Origin: Pseudomonas sp. PDM18
Lineage (GTDB): Bacteria > Pseudomonadota > Gammaproteobacteria > Pseudomonadales > Pseudomonadaceae
DNA: 64,000 nt
NCBI RefSeq assembly: GCF_014852585.1
Contig: NZ_JACVBX010000001.1
Coordinates: 496,001 to 560,000, forward strand
Direction of reading: 5' to 3'
Shown here: positions 6,794 through 15,795 of the stretch, piece by piece
How the letters are laid out: every line of letters begins with the position of its first letter
Position numbering within the stretch: position 1 is the first letter of the stretch
Notes under the pieces: generated by a model
Database searches by the model: none
What the model saw: only the letters and a program-made list of their open reading frames with translations
Told to the model about the DNA's origin: nothing
Position numbers and translations under genes: made by a program

Positions 6794-8863
6794 TCAGGCG
6801 GACAGTCGGTCGAGCAATTGCAGCAGTTGCTCCGTCAGGTCCTCAATTCGCGCGTCCTGCGCGGCGGCGCGCTCTTCCAAGGCGATGATCTTCGTCTTGG
6901 CGGTCTGAAGGTTGAGGATCAACTCAGGAACGGGGCGCTGCCAATCAACGATCTGCGGGATGATCTGTTCGCGCGTTTTCACCCATCGTGTGCCAGGCAG
7001 CGGGTCCATCTGTAGGAGGTAGTCTGCGTCCTGTACCACCTCGACGAAGCCTGTGAAGTTCCAATACCCGCTGTGGTCGTTGGGCTCCTCTACCTCCGAG
7101 GCCAACAGACGACCCTCTGCGTCGTAGAAGTCTCCCACCGGGCGCATCGCGTACAGCACGCCATACTCGGCCACGGCGTCTTGCTCACCGAACACCATGT
7201 CGGGATTGGCCAGTGCGAGCTCGTCGGCTACCCCGGTGAACTCGACGAGTTTGTCGGGGGCTGACTTGAACCGCAGGCTGCGGATTTTGTATTTGTCCAG
7301 CCGTTCCCAGGCTTTATCCGGGTCAGCCAGATTGATGTCGGTCTTCAGTCGGCGATCCGAAGTCGTGCCGTACGCAGTGTTGGTTCCATCAGTGGTGATG
7401 GCGCCGATCTGCGTAGTCGAGTTCTTGACGAACTGGACAAGATATCCCGCGTCCGCTCGGCCTACGTAGGCGGGGGAGCCGCCAGAGCCGTTAGCGCGGA
7501 ACGCCCGAAGCGATCCGCTGCTCATGGCCCCGCCACTGATTGCGGCGCCGATAGGGTCGGTAGTACAGCCGAAGAAAATGCCTCCCGCGGTGTCCAGCCG
7601 CATGCGCTCGCCGCCGCCAGTCGAGAGGGTGAACGGCAGGTAGGTAGACGTCGTAGAGTTAGCTCCGATGCCCATCGTGGTTGCGGTCGTGAAGAACGCC
7701 GCCCACGGGCCAGTGCGGTTGCTATTGGTGTACAACGACCATGCTGCGTCGTTTGACGTTCCGTTCGGTATGACCGGGACATACGAAGGGGAGTTTGCTG
7801 CGCTGCCGACGAAGGCGGTAGGGTTCGCTGAGCTGAAGTCTCCGCGGAGTCGACCTCCAGCGCTCCAAGTAGCCGTCGCCAAGGCGTTGAGGTCGGTGAT
7901 GTCGCTGTTGTTCCCAGCGTTTGCCTTGCCGCCCATCGCGGTGTTGATCGCGTTGATCTGCGCCTGAGCCTTACCCATGCCCACCAGCACGGAGTCAGTC
8001 GCGATGATGGCGGTGGCAGTAGCAGTCGACAGCCCACTAAGCGCCGCAGCGCGCACGGAGGTGGCGAAGTCGGTCCAAGCCTTCAGCCCGTTCCAGTATT
8101 GCGCCGCTGTACCGCCGGTGACCGTCGGTTCTTTCCCGCCCACCGCAGTGCTCAGGGTGTCTATCTGCCCCTGCGCCTTCCCGAACGCCGCTAGCACTGT
8201 GTCGCTCGCGACGATGTTGGAGTTCGTCGCGCTGAACCCCAGCAGGGAGACTGCGCGCACCGCGGTCGCCAGGTCCTGCCAGGTGTTGTCCCCGCGCCAA
8301 AAGTCGGTCGTTGCCCCGGTCAACCCGCTGACCGTCTGAGACACGGTTATACCTGTCTCGTCTGTAATCAATGTAATTGACCAGCCGTTCGCCCAGTCGC
8401 TGCTCATCCCCGCTGCTGCGCCCAGGAACTCCTGCACAACCGCCTTCGGGTTAGACCATGCAGTAGTGGTAGCGCCGATCAGAATGCAGCAGCTCGTACC
8501 GTCATGACCGAAGCGGACTTGACTGAACGGAGCGCGCCCGAATAGCTGCGCACCCGAAACGGTCCAGGCAGACGAACTGAAGAAGTTGAAGCCGCTCAGC
8601 ATCAGCTCCCACGCTTGGGGGGATACGTGGTTGTACCCGATCACCCTCAGCCGCATCATGGTGCTGGTCCACGACACGGGGAGAGTGATCTTCAGCGTGC
8701 CAGTTACGCTGCCGCTGGCTGTGTAGCTCGCCACGTCCTCATGCCGCTGCATGCCGCTAGTCCCGGCGACAAACAGCGTGCCGATCTTGGCATCCAGCAC
8801 ATCCTCAGGCGGCAACTCGCGGGAGTATCCGCCCTGGTTGGAGAAGGGTTTACGCCAGGCCAT
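6794..8863 (-). CDS. Tail fibre with C-terminal peptidase S74 intramolecular chaperone
   Basis: 689 residues. The N-terminus (MAWRKPFSNQGG) is followed by a beta-rich region, then two ~70-residue repeats each with the pattern DLATAVRA, a VLAAFGKAQGQI-like stretch and AVGGK, typical of fibre shafts. From about residue 505 the sequence TTSDRRLKTDI starts an S74 chaperone domain, which trimerises the fibre and usually cleaves itself off using a Ser/Lys pair (both in SDRRLK). The last 40 residues form a coiled coil. Likely the receptor-binding protein. Last structural gene of the late operon. Confidence 0.85.
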   Translation of the reverse strand: MAWRKPFSNQGGYSRELPPEDVLDAKIGTLFVAGTSGMQRHEDVASYTASGSVTGTLKITLPVSWTSTMMRLRVIGYNHVSPQAWELMLSGFNFFSSSAWTVSGAQLFGRAPFSQVRFGHDGTSCCILIGATTTAWSNPKAVVQEFLGAAAGMSSDWANGWSITLITDETGITVSQTVSGLTGATTDFWRGDNTWQDLATAVRAVSLLGFSATNSNIVASDTVLAAFGKAQGQIDTLSTAVGGKEPTVTGGTAAQYWNGLKAWTDFATSVRAAALSGLSTATATAIIATDSVLVGMGKAQAQINAINTAMGGKANAGNNSDITDLNALATATWSAGGRLRGDFSSANPTAFVGSAANSPSYVPVIPNGTSNDAAWSLYTNSNRTGPWAAFFTTATTMGIGANSTTSTYLPFTLSTGGGERMRLDTAGGIFFGCTTDPIGAAISGGAMSSGSLRAFRANGSGGSPAYVGRADAGYLVQFVKNSTTQIGAITTDGTNTAYGTTSDRRLKTDINLADPDKAWERLDKYKIRSLRFKSAPDKLVEFTGVADELALANPDMVFGEQDAVAEYGVLYAMRPVGDFYDAEGRLLASEVEEPNDHSGYWNFTGFVEVVQDADYLLQMDPLPGTRWVKTREQIIPQIVDWQRPVPELILNLQTAKTKIIALEERAAAQDARIEDLTEQLLQLLDRLSA

Positions 8864-8869
8864 GAGTCA

Positions 8870-9385
8870 TTACGCCAGAATGATGGGTTGGCCCAACTCG
8901 ACGTTCACTGCGGCGGCCGCGACCGCGACGCCGAGTTTCTGCTGGATGTTGGTGGAGGCAGTCGGCGGGGTGGCCACACCCTTCCCGGGGGTGCTCGCGC
9001 TCAGCCAGACGTCACCGGGAGTCATGCCGCTGACCTGGGTGTTGGTGCCCTCGAAGTAGACCGTGGCGGCGGAACCCGAGGCGACACCCGCCAAGACGAA
9101 GCCGTGGGCCTGCTTCGCCACGCCGCCGCTGGCATCAGCCTTGCGCACCGCAAAGGCGCTGGCGTTCGACCACACGTTCACATAGTCGCCGGCGGCCAGT
9201 GCCTCGCTCGCAGTGATCACCGCAGTGTCAGCGCCCAAGCCTACGGGCATCATCGAACTATCGAGGCGTCCGCTTGCGTCCAGAGCCGGAATGTCGCCGG
9301 CATTCGCGGCGCCAGTAGAGGTCTGGGTTGCGGCCACTTCCTGCAGGTTGCCGTTGTTGTTCGTGATGTACTTGTCACCAGCCAT
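8870..9385 (-). CDS. Small virion protein, probably tail or fibre accessory
   Basis: 171 residues, six bases upstream of the fibre gene. Starts MAGDKYITNNNGNLQEV, Gly/Ala/Ser/Thr rich with beta repeats and a segment GFVLAGVASGSAATVYFEG like capsid-decoration or fibre-head domains (DUF2190-like feel). No catalytic motif. Role inferred from its place between tail-tip and fibre genes. Confidence 0.55.
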   Translation of the reverse strand: MAGDKYITNNNGNLQEVAATQTSTGAANAGDIPALDASGRLDSSMMPVGLGADTAVITASEALAAGDYVNVWSNASAFAVRKADASGGVAKQAHGFVLAGVASGSAATVYFEGTNTQVSGMTPGDVWLSASTPGKGVATPPTASTNIQQKLGVAVAAAAVNVELGQPIILA

Positions 9386-9922
9386 TTATAAAGCCTCCAG
9401 CGTGATCGCCACGCCCTGGTCGAGAAAAAGCGTCGTTGGGTTCATTGCGAAGCCGACGATCAGCGAGAACAGCGCCGTCGGCGGTAAGGACTGGGTCAGG
9501 CTGCCTTCATGGCCGAGGAACACAGGCCCGTCCGTCCAGGACCAGCCGCTGTGGATAACCTCGCCGGAGCGCTGGACATTCACTTGAGCACCCGCATCGG
9601 CTGCGCCGAGGGTCATCCCCAGCGTGTTCGCGCGGTTGGCCAGGTTCCCGCAGTCGGCGTAATCGACGGCCAGGCCTTCGGTGGAGAACACCATGCGGTG
9701 GCCGCTGAGCGGCACAGCGGCCACCTTCTGCAGCGCGCTGCCTCCGCTCGGGCCGGGAATCCCCTGCGGCCCCGGCGGGCCTTGCTCGCCGAGGGTGACG
9801 ATCACCAGCTCGGTCGGCGCATAGACCGTGACCGCGTATTCGTTGATGTGCTCGAGCACAAGCGGTTGGTCATCGCCCTCGATGACCACGGCCCATGGCT
9901 CTATCTGTTCGGTTTCAGTCAT
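9386..9922 (-). CDS. Tail protein with short collagen-like segment
   Basis: 178 residues; stop and the next start are adjacent. Residues about 45-62 read GEQGPPGPQGIPGPSGG, a short Gly-X-Y triple-helix seed common in phage fibres. The N-terminal 40 residues are acidic, the rest beta-rich. Probably a trimeric tail-tip or fibre-connector protein. GAGG upstream of ATG 9922. Confidence 0.6.
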   Translation of the reverse strand: MTETEQIEPWAVVIEGDDQPLVLEHINEYAVTVYAPTELVIVTLGEQGPPGPQGIPGPSGGSALQKVAAVPLSGHRMVFSTEGLAVDYADCGNLANRANTLGMTLGAADAGAQVNVQRSGEVIHSGWSWTDGPVFLGHEGSLTQSLPPTALFSLIVGFAMNPTTLFLDQGVAITLEAL

Positions 9923-9929
9923 GGCGGCC

Positions 9930-10502
9930 TCACTGCTCGACGGTGACCTGGCCCCGGAAGAAGCGGCTTACCGTGCCGTCTGAGAACGTGACGTCCAGGT
10001 GGTACCAGCCATCGGTCCAGCCGATAGCCGCGGTATCGGTCGCGGACATCTCCACCACCAGAGTTCCGGGCGGGCCGGCGGTGATGCCGTTGCCGGTGGC
10101 CAGCACCAGAAGCTCGGTGCCGCCCTCCTCCTTGTCGCGCACCACCAGGCGCGCGGTGGCGTCGGTCAGGTCGACCGGGGCCTGATAGATGAGCTGTCCA
10201 CCGGACGGCTTCTGGCCGACACCGCTGATCGCGTTGATTTCTAGCGTGTCGGCGTCAACGACCTCGACCCGGTGGGGCAGTTGCCGAGGTGGCTCGCGGT
10301 TCAAGCTGCTCATCCCGGCCACTCCGGACATCCAGGCGAGCCAGTCGCCAGACAGACCGTGCCCAGGCGCGGTGAAGCGCAGCGGGGCCGAGGCCTGAAT
10401 GCTGGTGATGTTCCGGTACTCCCGGAGCGGCTGCATCAGCCGGATGGTGTTGCGAAGGGTGGCGCCGCGAACAATGCGCAGCGCCGCGCAGGCTGGTTGC
10501 AT
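9930..10502 (-). CDS. Tail-tip structural protein, hypothetical
   Basis: 190 residues, predicted all-beta ([62 protein letters not shown]). The last 50 residues look like a BppU-type or Ig-like sandwich in which a field is measured against a polymer, a guess only. Preceded by a terminator/ribosome-site unit. Confidence 0.5.
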   Translation of the reverse strand: MQPACAALRIVRGATLRNTIRLMQPLREYRNITSIQASAPLRFTAPGHGLSGDWLAWMSGVAGMSSLNREPPRQLPHRVEVVDADTLEINAISGVGQKPSGGQLIYQAPVDLTDATARLVVRDKEEGGTELLVLATGNGITAGPPGTLVVEMSATDTAAIGWTDGWYHLDVTFSDGTVSRFFRGQVTVEQ

Positions 10503-10542
10503 CGTGCTCTCCAGAACGAGAAAGCCCGCACTTGGCGGGCTT
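10503..10542 (-). terminator. Terminator plus ribosome-site unit, copy 2
   Basis: AAGCCCGC (10522-10529) acttg GCGGGCTT (10535-10542); on the minus strand followed by TTTCTCG and TTCTGGAG before ATG 10502. Confidence 0.65.
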
Positions 10543-10557
10543 GGTAGCAGGGGCTGA

Positions 10558-11262
10558 TCAGGTCAGGTCGAGCGACAGATATTCGCTGTAGTCACTGATT
10601 TCGAGCGTCAGCATCCCCAAACCCTGGACGCGTAGGCGGTAGTAGCCGGCACTGGTCGGCGGAAGGGTCAGGATGTACATGGTGTTGTCGGGATCCCGCT
10701 CGGCCGTGGCGCCATCCGGAACCTTTATCCTCAGCCCACTGCCGACAACGTGCAGAACGGTCGGCGACGCACCATCCCAGCTCTGCAACTCAATGAAGGC
10801 ATCCACTGGCTGGCTCCCGATGTAACCCGAGAGAAAGTTCAGGTTTAGCTCCAGGAACGGAAACTCATCCTGTGGCGCCCACACCCATCCACCTGTCTGC
10901 GGCTGCAGGCTCTGCCCTTCTTCGCCGCGCGTTCTGCCGAGGCCCTGGGTCAGCGCCAGAAGGGTGTTGGCTGTCAGGTTGCAGCTGATGATCGAGCCAG
11001 CCGGCCACTCCTTCGCGACAGTACCTTCGTAGCCGCGCAGGATCGGGTACTGGCCCACGGTGTTGTCGGGCTGATAGCGAATGATCTCCCAGGAGCTCTG
11101 GTCGGCCGCTGTCACGGTGAGAATGAAGTAGTCGTCCGTGGCGTACATGAGCGCCGCGAGCTGAGCGATCGCCTCGCCTGACAGGGGCAGGACGTAGCCC
11201 TCGTCGGCGGCAAAGGTCGACAGCGTTTCAACGCTGAAATTGTTGATGAACAGCTGGGACAT
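10558..11262 (-). CDS. Tail-tip structural protein, hypothetical
   Basis: 234 residues, GGAGGGG upstream. The first 110 residues ([27 protein letters not shown], then [30 protein letters not shown]) look like the N-terminal baseplate/tail-tip domain that anchors fibres and recurs in unrelated phages. C-terminal half beta-rich. No enzyme motif. Confidence 0.55.
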   Translation of the reverse strand: MSQLFINNFSVETLSTFAADEGYVLPLSGEAIAQLAALMYATDDYFILTVTAADQSSWEIIRYQPDNTVGQYPILRGYEGTVAKEWPAGSIISCNLTANTLLALTQGLGRTRGEEGQSLQPQTGGWVWAPQDEFPFLELNLNFLSGYIGSQPVDAFIELQSWDGASPTVLHVVGSGLRIKVPDGATAERDPDNTMYILTLPPTSAGYYRLRVQGLGMLTLEISDYSEYLSLDLT

Positions 11263-11271
11263 GCGCCCCTC

Positions 11272-13122
11272 CTATATCCAGAAACCGCGCTCGCGGTTGC
11301 CTTCCGTCCAGTCGACATCGACGTGGATCGCGTGCGTGAAGGGTTCGTAACTGCCTGTCATATGGGTGCGGTCCGGCGGATCGGTGTCGCCGGTGGCTTT
11401 GGTGTTATCCCAAGGCACCCCTGCCGTCGGCACGACCTTGGTCGACTTCGCATAGGTCGGCTGCGCCGAGGTGCTGACAGGTTGGTATTGCTCGAAGCGC
11501 AGCGCACTGAGGTGGTTGCTCAGCCGCATCGCCGTGATTGCGAGCCGATACGAGTCGGCGCTGCTGATCTCCAGATCGGTCGCCGCATCCAGGCGCAGGA
11601 GCGGCATGAACGAACTGTCAGCGGTCTCGAAGAACCGTCTCTGGAAGGCCTTGTTATAGAGCTCCTTCCCGTCCATCGTTGCGGAGCAGTTCAGGTTCCA
11701 CCAGTCGCCGTCGGGGATGTTGTCGCCCGGTCCGCCGGCGCCGATCATGTACAGCGCTCTGCCGGACACAGGCGAGAACGCCAGCTCGGTAAAGGCACTG
11801 ATGAAACTGTCGGTCAGCGGCAGGTCAACGGAAAGCGTGTAGTCGGACGAAGTCGTCGTGTTCAGGGTGAAGCTGGAGATCACCTCACTGCCGCGCTTCA
11901 GCCGCACCCGGCGCTCAAAGTCCCCGTCAGCGTGCAAGGCGATATCCGCATGGACACTGCCAGTCCTCGATCCCGCCACCGCAGAGCCGGTCACCAGCGT
12001 GTACCCGCCAGAGGCGGTGACCACTGGCGTCGCGTAGTTCAGGTGATCCTCCTCCTCCCAGTCCAGCCGCACTTCGACTAATTGATCCTGGTCGTCGTAG
12101 GTCAGCGCAACCAGGCGGTCGTGCATGTAGTAATTGCGCGAGCTGTTGCCGGTGGTGAAGTTGAGCGAGGTGGTGCTGTAACCGTACTGCCAGCCAGGAT
12201 CGCCTGGCTGCAGCGTCGTGAAGGTGGTCGGTTCGTACAGCGCTTCGCCATGCAACAGGTTGCCGGAGCCGTCGCGTTCCTCGATCAGTACCGTCCCATT
12301 CAGGTCCATGTGGATACGGCCGGCGAGCTTCAGGCCACCAGTGACGGAGGTACTGAACTCGCCGAAGCACTGAGCGCGCGAGCGCAGCACCGTCAGCGTC
12401 ACCACGAACTCCGGCCCAGGCCCGGCCAGCTCCAGCAGCAGGAAGCCATAGGGCAGGTCGCGGCAGTCCGGCGGGTTGGTCTTCGTCGGCAGCAGCGAGA
12501 TGATCACCGACCGCCCATGGCTGGCGACGCTGGCCACTCGCATGGACAGAATCGAGCCGTTGGGAGGCGACAGGCCGGACGGGTTGGCCTGGCCCAGGTC
12601 GTTCAGCGTGACGCCGACCTCTACCGGCGCGACCTCCTCGGCGCCTTGCTCGAAGTAGCCATACGGCCTGACCTCGAAGGTGAAGGTCAGCGGCCCGGAG
12701 GACGATACCGTGCCGTAGCGCGGCGAGAGCGTGCCCGCCTTCGGTTTGATCCACCAACGCTGGCCGTCCGGGTCGATGCAGATCCAGCCGCCCATCTGCT
12801 CACCGAGCAGCGCCAAGGGGCTGCCGGAGAGCAGTGCATAGTTCTGCCAGGCTCGGCCGGCGGCGCGCTCGGCGGCGATCTCCTCCGGGGTCATGTCCAG
12901 CTCGCCGATCCCCGGTACCTTGATCAGGTGCGTGCTGCCCTCGTCGTCGCGCGGGATGCCGGCGGACGCATCGAACAGAGAGGCGGCGATGGCTTCATTC
13001 AGCGGCCACTTCGCGGCATCGATCATCAGGCCGGTGGTGGCGCCGAACATCAGCGCAAGCCCGTGGTGGTGATTACCCCAGACCCTGATCTCGCCCAAGC
13101 TCAGCGGGTGGAAGTCGTTCAT
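11272..13122 (-). CDS. Large tail-tip protein, hypothetical
   Basis: 616 residues; its ATG overlaps the upstream stop as ATGA. Begins with FHPLSLGEIRVWGNHHHGLALMF and is beta-rich throughout with many Asp/Ser/Thr. It occupies the place of lambda J or L by order but has none of their sequence marks. Probably part of the distal tail complex. Confidence 0.6.
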   Translation of the reverse strand: MNDFHPLSLGEIRVWGNHHHGLALMFGATTGLMIDAAKWPLNEAIAASLFDASAGIPRDDEGSTHLIKVPGIGELDMTPEEIAAERAAGRAWQNYALLSGSPLALLGEQMGGWICIDPDGQRWWIKPKAGTLSPRYGTVSSSGPLTFTFEVRPYGYFEQGAEEVAPVEVGVTLNDLGQANPSGLSPPNGSILSMRVASVASHGRSVIISLLPTKTNPPDCRDLPYGFLLLELAGPGPEFVVTLTVLRSRAQCFGEFSTSVTGGLKLAGRIHMDLNGTVLIEERDGSGNLLHGEALYEPTTFTTLQPGDPGWQYGYSTTSLNFTTGNSSRNYYMHDRLVALTYDDQDQLVEVRLDWEEEDHLNYATPVVTASGGYTLVTGSAVAGSRTGSVHADIALHADGDFERRVRLKRGSEVISSFTLNTTTSSDYTLSVDLPLTDSFISAFTELAFSPVSGRALYMIGAGGPGDNIPDGDWWNLNCSATMDGKELYNKAFQRRFFETADSSFMPLLRLDAATDLEISSADSYRLAITAMRLSNHLSALRFEQYQPVSTSAQPTYAKSTKVVPTAGVPWDNTKATGDTDPPDRTHMTGSYEPFTHAIHVDVDWTEGNRERGFWI

Positions 13123-13502
13123 GGGGTCTCCGTCGGCGGCTGCGCGTAGATCATCTTCACCTCGGCGTTATTGGCGTCGCGCATGTACACCTCGTGGATC
13201 GGCTTCACCTTCCAGCTCAGCAGGCCGTCGGTGCTCTTGATCTCGATTTCCGGGTGGTAGGTGCGCTCGGTGAAGTTCGATTCCTGCAGCGGGCTGGCGA
13301 TACCGCCAGAGCTGGCGGCCTGGGGCTTGTAGACGGCACGGCCAGGCGTAGCCGGTCGAGCACCGCGGCGCTCCAACTCGTTGAGTGCACCGATCTGCCG
13401 ACGCTGGCTCTCCAGCGATTGCAGGTCACTAACCAACTGCTGTGACTGGCGAGCGGCGGTGATGCCATTTCCGATCGCGCGGCGCTCATCCGCAAGGGTC
13501 AT
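13119..13502 (-). CDS. Small tail assembly or tail-tip protein, hypothetical
   Basis: 127 residues. The N-terminal 50 residues are helical and Gln/Arg rich (ITAARQSQQLVSDLQSLESQRRQIG); the C-terminal part is beta-like (LLSWKVKPIHEVYMRDANN). Overlaps the next gene by ATGA. No family recognised. Confidence 0.55.
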   Translation of the reverse strand: MTLADERRAIGNGITAARQSQQLVSDLQSLESQRRQIGALNELERRGARPATPGRAVYKPQAASSGGIASPLQESNFTERTYHPEIEIKSTDGLLSWKVKPIHEVYMRDANNAEVKMIYAQPPTETP

Positions 13503-13504
13503 GG

Positions 13505-15238
13505 CTATAGCCTCAGCAAGTCATTGGGGATGGCCACCCGGTAGGTCTTGGCCGTCTCGGCGGTGAACTCGTCGCGGTGCTCGGCCGGCACTTCCGGCGC
13601 GGTCGTCTGGTGGCGCCGCGGGAACTCCTCGGTGGGCGTGCCGATGTCCAACTCGTCGTAGTTGCCCGAGAAGCCGTCCAGCGTGTCGTCGTAAGTCATC
13701 TGGCCGCGCCCGCGCAGCTGGGTCGGCAGTTGGATCAGCGCCGGGATGGTACCGGTGACATCGCTGGCCGGTGGCGCCGGCAGCGTGGTCGGGTCGTCGA
13801 TCGTGCCACCGCCGCGGCTGATGGCCAGCGTGATGGTGCTGATCGCTGTCTGCCCCTGCAGGTCGAACTCATCGATCAGGGAGAACACCTTGCCCTGAGC
13901 CTGGATGCGGTCCTCCATCAGCACGGTGTGCACCAGGTCGATCCCCAGCGCCATCGTGGTCGGCACCTGCCAAGCCACCTTGTTTCCCCGGTGGGCGCCC
14001 AGGATCGAAACCCGCGCACCCTCCAGCAGGCAACTGGCGGCAGTCGCAAGGCGATCCTCCTCGCGCAGGTCCACCAGGTAATCCTCGATCGCGTCCTGCA
14101 CCGCATCCGGCTCCGGGTCGGTGAACTCCGCCGATTCCCAGTCTTCCGACCGCTTTAGCTCGCTTTCCAGCGCCTCGCCGTCACGGCGCAGTACCGGCCC
14201 AGCCTGGGCGACACTGGTGGGTGCCTCCACGGTGAGCACGTACTTCTCTGTGATTGGCTGAACCCAGCGCATACCACCGACCACGTTGGCCGCCAGCAGT
14301 AGGTTGTTGAATTGGTTGTTCCAGGCCTGCGGCGGGTCGCAGTAAACCCCGGACAGCGGCACGGTTAGAAACTCCGCGCCGGAGAGCAGCTTGTAGCCAG
14401 CGGAGTTCAGCGCTTCCTCCACCATTTCAATGGTCGGCAACTCAGTCGAGTTGCCGCGCCAGATGCAGAAGCTGTTGTCCACCGACCAGCCCTGGATGTC
14501 CGGGTGTTGCCAGTTGTAGGCCTGGTGCCGCTCGCGCAGCCGGCTGAAGCGATAGCTGAAGGTGATTTCCACCTGGTTGATGCGGTCGGATAGCTTGGCC
14601 AGATCGACCGACAAGGAACCGTCGATGGTGCTCCCCGGTCCGAAGCGCTTCAGCGGCGCCTGAGCCTTCCAAGGGGTCACCCTGAGAACGCCCCCCACCG
14701 ACCGATCGAGACTCCCAGCCACGGACGCAAGGCGCTCGGTGGCATAGTCCCAGCGGCTACGGCCTTCCGTTGCCTCGAATACGTCCGCCGTCCAGGTTCC
14801 GCCGACCACGGTATCGATCGCATCGATCTCCATGGCCTCGACCAGGTCCTGCAGGCGGTCGGTCGCTGCGCACGACACGATGCGGTTGCGAGGGTCATAG
14901 CTCGGCTGCTCCAGCCAGCCATCGAAGCGCTCCTCCTCGATCCAGCCGGACTCCCGGCTCTCCAGGTAGAAAATCTCGACCGAACGACCGGTCCAGCCTA
15001 CGACGTCGACGCCATCGTCGGGCAAGTAGAGCGAGAACTCGGCGATGGCCGCCGCGCCTTCCTCCCGCTCAACTCGCACCTTGCCCGCCACCTTGGCGGT
15101 GACGTCTTCAGTCCCCAGCATCACCCGGCAGGACCAGAGGACCGACTGCGGGACCGCTACGGGCTCCATCGCTGATCCCTGGCCGCCGCCCAGGGTGTTC
15201 AGCGCGACGGTGTTCAGCGCGGCGCCATTGATCAACAT
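13505..15238 (-). CDS. Tail-tip/baseplate-like protein
   Basis: 577 residues. The start MLINGAALNTVALNTLGG is a recurring beginning in tail proteins of transposable and lambdoid siphoviruses of Proteobacteria. The body has domains consistent with a gp27/hub-like fold (VRVEREEGAAAIAEFSLYLPDDG... RSVEIFYLES...DRLQDLVEAME), as in late-control/hub proteins, but weak. Start codon directly follows the previous stop (TAGATG). Confidence 0.6.
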   Translation of the reverse strand: MLINGAALNTVALNTLGGGQGSAMEPVAVPQSVLWSCRVMLGTEDVTAKVAGKVRVEREEGAAAIAEFSLYLPDDGVDVVGWTGRSVEIFYLESRESGWIEEERFDGWLEQPSYDPRNRIVSCAATDRLQDLVEAMEIDAIDTVVGGTWTADVFEATEGRSRWDYATERLASVAGSLDRSVGGVLRVTPWKAQAPLKRFGPGSTIDGSLSVDLAKLSDRINQVEITFSYRFSRLRERHQAYNWQHPDIQGWSVDNSFCIWRGNSTELPTIEMVEEALNSAGYKLLSGAEFLTVPLSGVYCDPPQAWNNQFNNLLLAANVVGGMRWVQPITEKYVLTVEAPTSVAQAGPVLRRDGEALESELKRSEDWESAEFTDPEPDAVQDAIEDYLVDLREEDRLATAASCLLEGARVSILGAHRGNKVAWQVPTTMALGIDLVHTVLMEDRIQAQGKVFSLIDEFDLQGQTAISTITLAISRGGGTIDDPTTLPAPPASDVTGTIPALIQLPTQLRGRGQMTYDDTLDGFSGNYDELDIGTPTEEFPRRHQTTAPEVPAEHRDEFTAETAKTYRVAIPNDLLRL

Positions 15239-15754
15239 CTACAGCTCCTCGCAGGTGATCTGCCAGCCGTGCGGCGTGGCGCCGTTTCCGGGGTCCATGT
15301 CACCCTGTGGCCGCTTCGCCGAGACGGTGAACATGGGCATCCACAGCACCTGGTAGAGGCTCGCGCCAGGTACCTCGGCGACCTCCGCCGCGGCACCGGT
15401 CAGCACCACTTCCGCGCCAACCCACTCCTTGCCTACCAGCGCCAGCGCATAGACAGGAAAGTCCGGCCGAGGCGTGCCGATGATCTGGAAGCTGCGGCCC
15501 TCGCTGACGATGCTCAGTTGCTTGGTGCAGCGCAGCTCCAGGGGCTGGGTGTAATCGAGCCCGTCCAGCCCCGGAGGCATCCAACCGGAGCCGCTAAGCG
15601 CGATCGCCGAGCGCTGCCAGTGGGTCTGCTGCACGCCCGCGCCGCTGGTGAGCCGTAGGATTTCCGGGCCGCCCAGCGGAGTGATGGACTGCGCCACGGT
15701 GCCGGCGTGCAGCACGATGGGCAGGCCGCCCAGCATGACCATGGGTAGAGACAT
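15239..15754 (-). CDS. Tail-tip protein, hypothetical
   Basis: 171 residues, first gene after the tape measure. Small residues and beta pattern (MVMLGGLPIVLHAGTVAQSITPLGG; LRCTKQLSIVSEGRSF). By position the likely distal tail protein. Begins after a terminator/ribosome-site unit. Confidence 0.55.
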   Translation of the reverse strand: MSLPMVMLGGLPIVLHAGTVAQSITPLGGPEILRLTSGAGVQQTHWQRSAIALSGSGWMPPGLDGLDYTQPLELRCTKQLSIVSEGRSFQIIGTPRPDFPVYALALVGKEWVGAEVVLTGAAAEVAEVPGASLYQVLWMPMFTVSAKRPQGDMDPGNGATPHGWQITCEEL

Positions 15755-15795
15755 TCAGGTGCTCCAGAAAAGGAAAGCCCCGCGGGTGCGGGGCT
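15755..15795 (-). terminator. Terminator plus ribosome-site unit, copy 3
   Basis: AGCCCCGC (15776-15783) gggt GCGGGGCT (15788-15795); minus strand then TTTCCTTT and TTCTGGAGC before ATG 15754. The stem touches the tape-measure stop codon. Confidence 0.6.

Noticed and set aside
11272..15238. Lambda J or L homologues in the tail-tip region
   Set aside because: No fibronectin-like or iron-sulfur marks and no sequence resemblance that I can see; left as hypothetical tail-tip proteins.
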